From NCBI GenBank assembly GCA_050014815.1, contig JBEKCP010000042.1, positions 1 through 18,595 of the forward strand: a stretch of 18,595 nucleotides of DNA, given 5' to 3'. The notes below the pieces were generated by a model. It worked only from the letters and a program-made list of their open reading frames with translations. It ran no database searches and was not told the DNA's origin. The translations under genes and the position numbers were made by a program. Shown one piece after another: positions 1-7,931 of the stretch; position 1 is the first letter of the stretch, and every line of letters begins with the position of its first letter. This DNA comes from JBEKCP01 sp050014815. GTDB taxonomy: Bacteria > Planctomycetota > Planctomycetia > Pirellulales > Thermoguttaceae.

Positions 1-1
1 C

Positions 2-280
2 GGCAAGAAGGACTTGCAGCCGCTCTGGAGCGGCCGCAAGGAACGCTCGCTCCGCGGCGACCTGCACGTCATCGTCGCCAACGACCGGGCCTTGACCTTC
101 AACACCAAGGGTCTTGCCGTCCTCCTGGCCGTCAAGCCCGACGGGCTGGAGATCCTCGGTCAAGAGAAGCTTTGTGGGGCGACTCTCATGCACCCTTCCC
201 TCAGCGACGGGTGCATTTACGTGCGCGATGAAGAGAGCGTATATTGCTATCAGTTGCCGGGCCCGTCGGCCGGGAAATGA
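2..280 (+). CDS. PQQ-like beta-propeller protein, C-terminal end (5' truncated)
   Basis: Only the last ~92 residues are present; the frame is open at the left window edge, so the true start lies outside. The visible part contains HVIVANDRALTF, LAVLLAVKPDGLEIL and a final strand HPSLSDGCIYVRDEESVYCY. This alternation of 'read-out' strands with a closing blade of the type 'P-x-hydrophobic-x-D-G-x-hydrophobic-Y-hydrophobic-R-x-x-x-x-hydrophobic-Y-C-Y' is typical of the last blade of PQQ-like (BamB-like) propellers. The end closely resembles that of the 642-aa propeller protein at 4098-6026 (IVDGRMYIRGADGIYCYDL). In this family many members are secreted and have no demonstrated PQQ binding, so enzymatic function is not claimed. 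It is convergent with the twin-module gene, with 86 bp between the stops. That gap contains only a weak 8-bp inverted repeat (CCGCGCAG 291-298 / CTGCGCGG 320-327). Confidence 0.75.
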   Translation, partial: GKKDLQPLWSGRKERSLRGDLHVIVANDRALTFNTKGLAVLLAVKPDGLEILGQEKLCGATLMHPSLSDGCIYVRDEESVYCYQLPGPSAGK

Positions 281-366
281 ACGACGCCCGCCGCGCAGGG
301 CGCGATCCTCATACGGGTTCTGCGCGGGGCCTTGCGGGTCGGTGACGGGCGCGTCCGAATAATGGA

Positions 367-3300
367 TCATGGTTTCGTAGCTCCTTTGGGTTTAGCCGCC
401 TGAACTACACCAGCCACTTTGTAGAGATCGCGCACGGCGGCGTTCCAGCGGTTCTGGTTCTGCACCGCCTGATCATTCCATCCCTGACGGGTTTGGATGA
501 AAAGTTCAAAAGTCTGAGCGGCGTCACCGGCCTTGACCTTGATCTCCGCCGGCACATTTGAGTCATGGTCGCGTACCTGTTGAAATGCCTCCGCCACCTG
601 CATCCCCTCTCGTAACCATTCGTAATGCAATCGCGGCTCAGCGCCGTTGGAACCAAATACCGTGATGGTTTGTGCAAGACCGTGGCGCGGATTGGCGCCA
701 GTATTTCCGGAGTTGATCTGACCCGCGTAATCCATACCCACCTGACTCACTCCCTCCAAACCGTCAATTACAGAGATTGTCGGCGCAAAGCGCCAAGAGG
801 ATCCGGGATTCCCTAAGCCGAGTGCAAGGCGATGACCGAGTGTCGTATGATTGGTGTGTTTCTTCTCCATTGCTCTACGGATAGTTCCACCCGTCCAAGT
901 ACCAGATGACACCATTGGTTCAACGAGTTCCAACCAACCCAACTCCATGCCATTGAAGCCGTAAATAATCTTACCCTCAGCATTCGGCAACGGAAGACTA
1001 TATGCGTGCGTATGTTGGCGCCAACGCCATTGTGGCGCAACTTCCTTGAGAAAGGTGACCACTTCCTCCTGTGGAAGTTGGTCTAAGGGCATCCCCAAAA
1101 GCACCTCCGTATTCTGCCAACCACGCTTGCTCAGTCGCGCGCGAATACCGTCAAAAACCGGTTGCCAAAACGCCTTTGCCGACGGTGTGCCATAGTACGG
1201 TGCCATCATGTTCTCCATAGTGCCGTCGGTTTTGATGCGCGTGACCTTCACCGAGTTCGAGGCCGAATAGTGAGCTGGCCCATGTGCCATCTGGGTGACG
1301 CCTGCGTTCACAGACCAATTATCTGTAACATGATTTTGGTCCCACACGTAAAGAGTGATGATCTTCGGTTGTCCGCAGATTCGCTGCCAAAGGTCAAGAT
1401 AACGGTCCATATAGGTGTAATCCGGTGTCCCGTCGGCACCCCGTCTTACCATACTATAACGTTCTTGCATGTATCCCCCGCAAATCAGGTAGACGATACA
1501 CGTTTCGCCCCCAAGATCGCGGAGAAGGTTCAATGTCGGTTCCATATACTTCAGATGGGCGTCCGACCAGGGTTCGACCTTATACGCTTTCGCGACGGAC
1601 TCGGGCGAATGGATCATCCCATTGAGCATACGCCAATCCTTCGGCGCGGGTAGGATCCAGGGCATGATCTCCAACTGGATTGGCAGACTGCCGTCGAAAC
1701 CCTCGCATTTGACTTGCAAGTGACCGGTGTACACGCCAGTGGCGGCATTCCTTGGGGCGCGTATGGTCAACAGGATGTACTGTTGTTTACAAAGTCTTGT
1801 TGTGCCATCGTTGCGTTCTTCGACAACAGGTGTTGGCGTGAACGTCTTGTCGGCTTTGAGCCAGCGCATCTGCACGGCATCGGCAGGAAGAATCACCCCG
1901 CCTGGACCAGCCAGGCGCGGCGGGGTGACAGTGACGCCCGCAACCTTAACCCCACGAACAACGGAAAGCGCCGACGCATATCCATCGCGTGGCACGACAA
2001 GTCGCAACCCCGCTTCGGCAGAAAGTGGCCAAAAGGAGTTATCGATGTCGACCGGTAATAACTCGATGGAACTGGCCGTCAACGGTTTCTCGCTTACAGT
2101 CGCCTTTCCCAACACGTTGGCCTGAAGTTCGCCGGCAACCCGATAGAGATCGCGCACAGCGGTGTTCCAGCGTCCTTGAGTTTTCACGATTTTACTCGCC
2201 AACATATAACGACCACCGATGATCGCATCGAATGCCTGGGCCGTGTCAAGCGCATTCAACCTGACCTCCACCGGCAGACGCCGACCGGGGGCGCCCACCT
2301 GACTGAAAGCCTCCGCCGCCTGCATACCTTCACGAAGCATCTCGTACGAAAGACAAGGTTCTGCGCCATCAGGACCAGGTGCAGTCATGTTCCTGGCAAC
2401 GTAAGTGCGAGGGTTCAATCTTTCATGTTTAAAGCCTTGACGGATCAGGTCAAACGCCCTGCCAGTCTTCTCCTCCTTCAATGTCCAGAAATCCAGACCG
2501 ACTTGACTCATCCCCTGCGCGCCGTCTCTGATGGTCCATTCCGGTCCACTGCGCCAATCCTCCCCGTTGTACCCGACCGTGAATGAATATGCACGTTTCA
2601 TGCGGGCACCCTTAATGAGCGTTGGCGTGCTGAAAAAAGGATGAGAAGACTGGAGAGGCCTGGCGCCCTCTAACCAACCAACCTCCATGCCGTTGCTTAA
2701 AATGAGTTTCCCATCAGCGGCAGGTTCAGGGATGCTGACGCCGACGACGAAGACGCGCCAACGCCAACCCGGTGCAACCTCTTTGAGAAATGCGACTACA
2801 TCTTGAGAAGGAAGATTATCCCAAGATATGCCCATAAGCACTTCGGTGTCCTTCCAACCGCGCTTGGTCAGTCGTTCGCGGATGCCGTCACAAACCGGTT
2901 GCCAGAACGCCTTTGCCTCGGGAGTTCCGTAGTACGGCGCCCGGATGTTTTCCAGGGTGCCGTCCGCCTTGATACGAGTGACCTGCACCGAGTTTGTCGC
3001 CGACCTGACGTTGACATCACCTGCATCTTGGTCCCACAGATACAACGTGAGTTTGCTGGGTTGCCCGCAGACTCGTTGCCAGAGGTCGAGATACCGGTCC
3101 ATGCAGGTGAAGTCCGGCGATCCGTCCGCGCGTCTCCGGACCATGCTGTAACGCTCATTGATCATGCCTTCAGCAATCAAATAGACCTGACAGGATTCAC
3201 TGCCAAGATCATTCAGCAAGCGCAGCGACGGTTCCATCAACTTCAAATGCGCGTCAGACCAGGGTTCAACCTTGTACTGGAGCGCGATGGTATCCGGTGA

Positions 3301-3840
3301 ATGGATCAATCCCGTCAACATGTGTCGATCCTTTGGCGCCGGAACCACCCAGGGCATGACTTCCACCGTGACCGGCAGATCGCCGGAAAAACCCGTACAG
3401 GTCACCGCCAGTCGGCCCGTGTAGGTTCCAATCGCGGTATTCTTGGATGGATGCACCGTCACGACGATGACCTGTTGTTGTCCAAGAACCTTGTTCTCCT
3501 TGGTGAACGCTCCAGGCGATGGCGATGCGGTGAACCGGTCGCCGTTGAGCCAGCGAATCTGCATAGCCTCGGGCGGCAACACGACACCGCCGGGACCGGT
3601 CAGACGCGGTGGTGCGACAACGACGCCGGCAATTATTGGCCCGCGTACCACGGCCAATGCCGAGGCGTACCCATCACGCGGCGCAATGAGTTGCAATCCA
3701 ACGTCGGACGATAACGCCCGTGATGTATCCCTGTCGGCAGACAACAATTCAGGATTCGCCGGAACCGGACCGGCATCCTGCGCAAACGCCAAGCCGTTCA
3801 GCGCCAGCGTTGTCAAACAGACGAGCCCCAATCGCGTCAT
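367..3840 (-). CDS. Secreted twin-module protein, possibly GH123/DUF4091-like
   Basis: A 1157-aa protein. The start was placed at the ATG at 3840 because it opens a clear signal peptide (MTRLGLVCLTTLALNGLAFA, then QDAG). The frame stays open further upstream to 4230, but that stretch runs through a palindromic repeat and into the next gene. The mature protein is two consecutive copies of a module with a period of 563 residues (about 29-591 and 592-1157). Shared landmarks are PRDGYASAL (residues 54 and 617), PGGV-LP, YTG-L, MPW-PAPKD, a -HSP- turn, MDRYLDLWQR, YYGTP-AKAFWQPV, KEVAP-WRWR, REGMQ-AEAF and RWN-AVRDLY-VAG. The layout is an N-terminal beta domain with 'GTYTG' strands followed by an alpha/beta domain. 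This resembles the GH123/DUF4091 glycosidase group, but it is a low-confidence family call. Where those enzymes have an Asp-Glu-Pro turn, the copies read WDNLP and LDQLP, so the acid/base Glu may be lost. Base composition is lower in GC (about 53-55% in 60-nt lines counted by hand) than the genes at 6-11 kb. Confidence 0.8.
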   Translation of the reverse strand: MTRLGLVCLTTLALNGLAFAQDAGPVPANPELLSADRDTSRALSSDVGLQLIAPRDGYASALAVVRGPIIAGVVVAPPRLTGPGGVVLPPEAMQIRWLNGDRFTASPSPGAFTKENKVLGQQQVIVVTVHPSKNTAIGTYTGRLAVTCTGFSGDLPVTVEVMPWVVPAPKDRHMLTGLIHSPDTIALQYKVEPWSDAHLKLMEPSLRLLNDLGSESCQVYLIAEGMINERYSMVRRRADGSPDFTCMDRYLDLWQRVCGQPSKLTLYLWDQDAGDVNVRSATNSVQVTRIKADGTLENIRAPYYGTPEAKAFWQPVCDGIRERLTKRGWKDTEVLMGISWDNLPSQDVVAFLKEVAPGWRWRVFVVGVSIPEPAADGKLILSNGMEVGWLEGARPLQSSHPFFSTPTLIKGARMKRAYSFTVGYNGEDWRSGPEWTIRDGAQGMSQVGLDFWTLKEEKTGRAFDLIRQGFKHERLNPRTYVARNMTAPGPDGAEPCLSYEMLREGMQAAEAFSQVGAPGRRLPVEVRLNALDTAQAFDAIIGGRYMLASKIVKTQGRWNTAVRDLYRVAGELQANVLGKATVSEKPLTASSIELLPVDIDNSFWPLSAEAGLRLVVPRDGYASALSVVRGVKVAGVTVTPPRLAGPGGVILPADAVQMRWLKADKTFTPTPVVEERNDGTTRLCKQQYILLTIRAPRNAATGVYTGHLQVKCEGFDGSLPIQLEIMPWILPAPKDWRMLNGMIHSPESVAKAYKVEPWSDAHLKYMEPTLNLLRDLGGETCIVYLICGGYMQERYSMVRRGADGTPDYTYMDRYLDLWQRICGQPKIITLYVWDQNHVTDNWSVNAGVTQMAHGPAHYSASNSVKVTRIKTDGTMENMMAPYYGTPSAKAFWQPVFDGIRARLSKRGWQNTEVLLGMPLDQLPQEEVVTFLKEVAPQWRWRQHTHAYSLPLPNAEGKIIYGFNGMELGWLELVEPMVSSGTWTGGTIRRAMEKKHTNHTTLGHRLALGLGNPGSSWRFAPTISVIDGLEGVSQVGMDYAGQINSGNTGANPRHGLAQTITVFGSNGAEPRLHYEWLREGMQVAEAFQQVRDHDSNVPAEIKVKAGDAAQTFELFIQTRQGWNDQAVQNQNRWNAAVRDLYKVAGVVQAAKPKGATKP
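379..2067 (-). repeat. Module copy 2 of the twin-module protein
   Basis: C-terminal copy, residues ~592-1154. Over the 60-residue stretch starting at YYGTP the two copies match at 44 positions by hand count, so the duplication is clear but not recent. Copy 2 carries an insertion (around NHVTDNWSVNAGVTQM) before SNSVKVTRIK. It also differs from copy 1 in the segment after the -SQVG- motif (GMDYAGQ versus GLDFWTL), suggesting that the two modules have diverged in a surface or substrate loop. Boundaries are approximate. Confidence 0.8.
2068..3756 (-). repeat. Module copy 1 of the twin-module protein
   Basis: N-terminal copy, residues ~29-591. The register was set from the PRDGYAS codons, which lie 1689 bp (563 codons) from the equivalent codons of copy 2. 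It contains DAGDVNVRSATNS between the WDQ and VTRIK landmarks, about 16 residues shorter than copy 2 there. Boundaries are approximate. Confidence 0.8.
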
Positions 3841-3921
3841 GATATGGCTTCTGATACTCCCATGTCTTTCCGCGGTGATTGCATGAGTTTCTCTTGGCAC
3901 AACCATTGCTTTCCTATTCCA

Positions 3922-4080
3922 GCAACCGTTCACAGGCGAGGGGACAGGCTCAGTTTGCGGCCCATTCATGGGCCGATAAAAGTGCCCGTCCCCTTCGGCC
4001 CCTTCCCTTCGGCCCGAGGAGGACGGTCCCATTTTCGCTTGCTGCTCGCGACAATCGGGACAGTCCCCGTGAACGGTTAC
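3922..4080. repeat. REP/MITE-like palindromic element, copy A
   Basis: A 159-bp element bounded by near-perfect inverted ends, GCAACCGTTCAC (3922-3933) and GTGAACGGTTAC (4069-4080), matching at 11 of 12 positions. Inside are two imperfect hairpins. One (3940-3993) has GGGGACAGGC against GCCCGTCCCC with an inner CGGCCC/GGGCCG stem. The other (about 4022-4068) has GGTCCC...GGGACAGTCCCC. It lies between the start of the twin-module gene and the stop of the propeller gene. It may act as a transcription terminator or mRNA-stabilising structure for the propeller gene. Its reverse-complement homologue is at 12862-12996. Elements of this build are characteristic of REPIN-type sequences moved in trans by RAYT (IS200-like) transposases; no such transposase is in the window. 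Confidence 0.8.
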
Positions 4081-4097
4081 TGATCTTGGCCGAGCCA

Positions 4098-6026
4098 TTA
4101 CGGCGCGGCTTTCCTCAAGTCGTAGCAGTAGATTCCGTCGGCGCCGCGGATGTACATCCGTCCGTCCACGATCGGCATCGTCGTACACTTGTAGGCGTAG
4201 GAGGTCGTGTTCGGGATCTTCGGACTCCAACGATTACCCATCATCCTGAACGTCTCCGGCGTCGTTCCCAGCATCGAGAAGCTGATCACTCCATGAACGC
4301 CGTCGGGCTTGACAAACAGGCGGTCCTCCGCGACCTGTGTATGGCCGTGATTTGTTTGCCCGGCCACGTCCGCCGCGACCGCTGCCACCTTCCCAGTGGC
4401 CCCATCCAGCAGCCAGGCTTTTCTGGTATCCGCAAGTGCATAGGAAGCCACGGCCACGTACTTCCCCAGCGGCATGAGACTCCCACCCCATCTCCCCTCC
4501 AATGGCCCGGGGGCGGGCACTTCCCAGACCTTTTCGGCCTTGTACAGCGTCAACCGGTAGAGCGCAATCGACACGCTTTGCCACTTTTTCTGGGTATCAA
4601 CGTCCGTGTCCTTCCCGACCAGCGCCGCGAGAGCATCTCCATCGATCCAAAAGTTGTAACCAATCCATTTGGCGCCGGAGTCGCCGCCCAATTTCCACAA
4701 TTCCTTGCCGGTCTTTGGTTCCAGGCAGCGATACTCCCCCTGGGCGTCCTTTACAAAGGCGTACTCCCTGCCATCGTGGACCCAGCGTTGCGGATCAGTC
4801 TTGGTGTCGCAGGTTCCCTTCCACAGCACCGTGCCCGTGTCGGGATCGCAGGCGTAGAGCGTCCCCGCATGGTTACCAGTCATCACCACGCCGCCGATGA
4901 ACATCGGACAGTTGCAGTTGCCCCGGCCGACGGGAACCGTGCCAGCGATCTTCTGTTTCCACAGCAGTTTGCCCGTCTTGGCATCCATGGCCCGCAAGTA
5001 ACCAGACAGGTGGAGTCCAAAGAGTTTGCCATTGCCGTAGCACGGCGTCAGCCCCATCGGCCCCTGCTTATGGTCCGGGCCACCCGAGACACGGCCCTTG
5101 CCGCCCGCATAGTAACCGCCCGTCTCTTCCGGGAACTCCGCGGTCCACAGCGTCTGCCCCGTGGCCGCGTCCATGCAGACGTACCAGTCGTGGCAGGTCT
5201 TGGAAAAGTGCAGCTTCAAGGCCGGCGGCAGCTCCTTCAGGCCACTTTGCGCCATGAACCCCGCGTACTCCTTAAGCCCTTCGGCTTCATACTCCTTGCC
5301 GTCAGGAAACCATTGGGTGGCAAAAATCCGGCCGTCGGCCACGATCGGCGCCGACCCGCCGCTCGCGGTGGGCATGTGGAACAGGGCCCTATTGTAGGGA
5401 TGCCCGAAACTGCCTTGGGGCCTTCCCAACCATGGCTGGCCTCGCCACACCAGCCGCGCCTGATCCAGATCGTCAACCAGTTTCTGGCCCGACGGCGCGG
5501 CATGCATGTTATGGTTCGGTCCCGACCAGCAGGGCCAGTCCTTGCCGGCCGCAATCGCGTTGGACTTGGCCAGTTCGCTGCCCGGCGTGACCGTGCCGGC
5601 GAACTTGCCGGAACTGCTTTTCTCTTCGCCGGTCTTGGGTGTCAGGAACTTGACCGTGTAGGCGCCGGTCGCCTTGCCGCCGTCCACGTTGCCTTCCATG
5701 GTCCATGTGCCGATGATTGTCCTGCTGTCGTAGGTCGTGAATTGCCCCTTCAAGACTTTGCCATCCAGGGTCAGGGAGCCTTCCCGGATGAGGACATGAA
5801 AGCCCCTATTGGGATCCTCTCCCCCGTAGTGCAAGGGCGTGTTCTCGAGCTGGACCACGCCCTTGCATAAGCCGCCGGCCAACACCAGTGAGGCTTTCTG
5901 GAAGGCGTCGTCAGACGGTGGGGCCACCTTCAGACTGAAAGCATAGTACTCCTCTGCCGCTGCCGCCATCGGGGCCAGCGCGGTCATGGCCACGATGCCC
6001 ATCACACTTGCTACGATCCACTTCAT
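4098..6026 (-). CDS. Secreted PQQ-like beta-propeller protein with N-terminal beta domain
   Basis: 642 aa, starting at the ATG at 6026. That ATG is preceded by GAGGAG about 8 nt upstream and opens a signal peptide (MKWIVASVMGIVAMTALAPMAAAA). Residues ~25-150 form a beta-rich domain (SLTLDGKVLKGQF, TIIGTWTMEGNVDGGKATGAY) reminiscent of small lipocalin-like or 'extract-test' domains often seen in front of planctomycete propellers. From ~160 a PQQ-like propeller begins with DWPCWSGPNHN. Its blades repeat the D-hydrophobic-x-TGK-hydrophobic-LW pattern: MDAATGQTLWTAEF, MDAKTGKLLWKQKI, CDPDTGTVLWKGTC, LEPKTGKELWKLGG and LDGATGKVAAVAA. The last blade ends GRMYIRGADGIYCYDL. The many cysteines and the absence of any classic alcohol-dehydrogenase catalytic motif argue for a binding or assembly role rather than an oxidoreductase, but this is inference. 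It is downstream of the glycosidase operon but separated by 148 bp, so it could be read through or have its own promoter. Confidence 0.88.
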   Translation of the reverse strand: MKWIVASVMGIVAMTALAPMAAAAEEYYAFSLKVAPPSDDAFQKASLVLAGGLCKGVVQLENTPLHYGGEDPNRGFHVLIREGSLTLDGKVLKGQFTTYDSRTIIGTWTMEGNVDGGKATGAYTVKFLTPKTGEEKSSSGKFAGTVTPGSELAKSNAIAAGKDWPCWSGPNHNMHAAPSGQKLVDDLDQARLVWRGQPWLGRPQGSFGHPYNRALFHMPTASGGSAPIVADGRIFATQWFPDGKEYEAEGLKEYAGFMAQSGLKELPPALKLHFSKTCHDWYVCMDAATGQTLWTAEFPEETGGYYAGGKGRVSGGPDHKQGPMGLTPCYGNGKLFGLHLSGYLRAMDAKTGKLLWKQKIAGTVPVGRGNCNCPMFIGGVVMTGNHAGTLYACDPDTGTVLWKGTCDTKTDPQRWVHDGREYAFVKDAQGEYRCLEPKTGKELWKLGGDSGAKWIGYNFWIDGDALAALVGKDTDVDTQKKWQSVSIALYRLTLYKAEKVWEVPAPGPLEGRWGGSLMPLGKYVAVASYALADTRKAWLLDGATGKVAAVAADVAGQTNHGHTQVAEDRLFVKPDGVHGVISFSMLGTTPETFRMMGNRWSPKIPNTTSYAYKCTTMPIVDGRMYIRGADGIYCYDLRKAAP

Positions 6027-6070
6027 TACTGTGCTCCTCTGCTTGGTGCTACCGATTGCCGCCGGCGGGC

Positions 6071-6107
6071 CTCGGAAACATTCCGAGAAATCATGCCCCG
6101 AAGGGCA
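6071..6107. other. Two small hairpins in the 148-bp gap between propeller and toroid genes
   Basis: CTCGGAA (6071-6077) and TTCCGAG (6081-6087) form a perfect 7-bp stem with a 3-nt loop. TGCCC (6094-6098) and GGGCA (6103-6107) form a 5-bp stem. Neither is followed by a T-run on either strand, so these are not convincing intrinsic terminators. They may be a leader structure of the propeller mRNA or chance. Nothing else was recognised in 6027-6174. Confidence 0.35.
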
Positions 6108-6174
6108 ATATAACCGCCTAATGGCGTTGGTCGTGCGGGCCTGGGCACACAAAGAGTTTTCGACGGCGTCCGCC

Positions 6175-7893
6175 TTACTTCGCGGAGCCCCCCAGCACGA
6201 TCCTCTTGCCGTCGAAGGCGACCGTCTGGCCGCCGACCGTCACCTTGTCGCCCGCGGCCTTCGGTTGCGGCGGCTCGCCGCTGCCGAAGAACCGGAAACT
6301 GAACTTCCTGCCGCCGGCTTCCACGGCGCCCTCGGCCGGCGCGCCCGGGCCGGTCATCACCAGCATCGCGTCGGCGCCGCTGGCCTTCGAGAAATCGACG
6401 GCCAGAGACGACCCGTCGCCGGCAACCAGGATCGTCGTGCCATCCTTGGCGGGCTGGTACTCGCCGGCGAAGCCGCCGTTGATCGCGCCCCACTTGATCT
6501 GCTTGCCGCCGCAGGCGACGGTCAGGGCGCTCTCGGCCTTGCAGCCGAAGTTGCCGCGCACGCCCTTGGTCTGAATCGAAACGATGACGTCGCCGGCATC
6601 CTGCCAGCGGTTGCGCCAGGCGTAGAAGCCCATCTTGCTGTCGCGGTAGGCGTGCGGCAGCGCCCCGCCGGGGTTTCGCTCCGTCATGCCCCGCGGCCAG
6701 TTGACAAATGCCAGGATCGCGTGGTGCGGGTAGCAACTCGCCGCATCGCAGGCAAAGCCCATCTTCTCGTCCCATTGCTTCAGGCCCGAGTGATTGTAGA
6801 ACCACAGGATGGCCGCCTTCTGTTCGTCGGTGGCCACGCCGAAGCCGATGCTGCAGTAGCCCCCGCCGCTGATGCCGTTGCGGGCCCAGATGTTGTGCGG
6901 ATACGCGCCGCGCTCCGGGAAGCTTGCCCGGAAATTGGCCGGGTTGCCGCCCAAAGCGGTGAGGAAGAACCATTTCATGGTCATCCACTGCGCGTTGGGA
7001 CGCGGGGTGTAGTAATCTTTGCCGTAGGCGGTCCGCCATGCCTGGAGCGCGGGCAGGAAGGTGATGTGCGAGGCCATCGAGCCGGTGCCGTCGCCCTCGA
7101 CGAAGAACCCGCCGTCGCCGAAGCCCTGGGTCATGTTGATGAGCATCGACTTGTGGCTCTGCTTCAAGAGCGGCTCGATCTTGCCCATGTCGATGCCGGG
7201 GTCGTTCATCACGGCCAACAGGGCCAGTGCCGCGCCGCCCACCTGCATGCCCCAATGGTTCGAGCCGGGGTGTTGGCGCTCGCCGCGGACCAACTCCGCG
7301 AGGCTCCGCCACTGGCCGGCGTTGTAGTTCTGGATGGCGTCGGCGACCTTTTGCCGATACTCGGCGTCCCAGCCGTCATACAAGAGGTCGTAGCCCAGCG
7401 CGCCCCAACCGAGCGCGGGCCCGGCGCGGAGCGCCCCGTCGGGGACCTTGAAGGAATACCGCGAGTCGTTGGCGTCCTTCGCGCCGGCGAAGGACTGGTC
7501 CATGCACTCCTTGCCCAACTCGGCGTACTTCTTGTCCCCGGTCACGGTGTAGAGGAACCCCCAACCGGCCACGTGGGAGATGGTCCACATTTTCGGCGGG
7601 GTGGGCGACTCGCCGTCGCTGCCGTTGAGTTGCGCGCGGAGCCGTTTGATCAGGGCCTGGCCCTCCGGCGTCTTGGCGACCTCGCGGAGCCGGGGGATGT
7701 CGGCCTTGCGGAACAACAGCCGCGGATGCTCGCCGGGCTGGACCGGAACGAACCCCCGGACATCGACCGGCCACGGCCCCGTGCCGCGGTCGTCGACTTC
7801 CTTGGGCTGTCCGGCCCACGGCGATCCCGCCATCGCCAGCACCAACAGCCCGCTCTTCACCGACATTTGCAGCACATTTCTCACTCGCAACAT
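6175..7893 (-). CDS. Secreted heparinase II/III-like (alpha/alpha)-toroid protein
   Basis: 572 aa. The start at 7893 has an AGGGAAG-type ribosome-binding site; an internal ATG at codon 10 (7866) also fits the signal peptide but has no such site. The signal region MSVKSGLLVLAMAGSPWAG is followed by the HPRLLFRKADIPRLREVA segment that commonly opens heparinase II/III and alginate-lyase-like proteins. Residues ~80-370 are helical with paired-helix landmarks: GWGFLYTVTGDKKYA, GPALGWGALGYDLLYDGW, SNHWGMQVGGAALALLAV near 211 and GDGGFFVEGDGTGSMASH near 260. In the heparinase superfamily the equivalent Asn/His and 'EGS-Y' regions line the active site. From ~430 a beta-sandwich follows (SALTVACGGKQI, KVTVGGQTVAFDGKRIVL). 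The likely role is elimination or hydrolysis of an acidic polysaccharide in the periplasm or outside the cell; the substrate is unknown. It sits 38 bp downstream of the nucleoside-hydrolase-fold gene. Confidence 0.8.
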   Translation of the reverse strand: MLRVRNVLQMSVKSGLLVLAMAGSPWAGQPKEVDDRGTGPWPVDVRGFVPVQPGEHPRLLFRKADIPRLREVAKTPEGQALIKRLRAQLNGSDGESPTPPKMWTISHVAGWGFLYTVTGDKKYAELGKECMDQSFAGAKDANDSRYSFKVPDGALRAGPALGWGALGYDLLYDGWDAEYRQKVADAIQNYNAGQWRSLAELVRGERQHPGSNHWGMQVGGAALALLAVMNDPGIDMGKIEPLLKQSHKSMLINMTQGFGDGGFFVEGDGTGSMASHITFLPALQAWRTAYGKDYYTPRPNAQWMTMKWFFLTALGGNPANFRASFPERGAYPHNIWARNGISGGGYCSIGFGVATDEQKAAILWFYNHSGLKQWDEKMGFACDAASCYPHHAILAFVNWPRGMTERNPGGALPHAYRDSKMGFYAWRNRWQDAGDVIVSIQTKGVRGNFGCKAESALTVACGGKQIKWGAINGGFAGEYQPAKDGTTILVAGDGSSLAVDFSKASGADAMLVMTGPGAPAEGAVEAGGRKFSFRFFGSGEPPQPKAAGDKVTVGGQTVAFDGKRIVLGGSAK

Positions 7894-7931
7894 CGTTCTT
7901 CCCTTTCATCTACTATTGAACGTGAAGGTTG

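Noticed and set aside
3841..4230. N-terminal extension of the twin-module protein by 130 residues
   Set aside because: The extension runs through palindromic element A and overlaps the propeller gene. The ATG at 3840 opens a clean signal peptide.
3879..5870. 663-aa plus-strand frame across the propeller gene
   Set aside because: Shadow of the minus-strand propeller gene and repeat A, with no recognisable motif.
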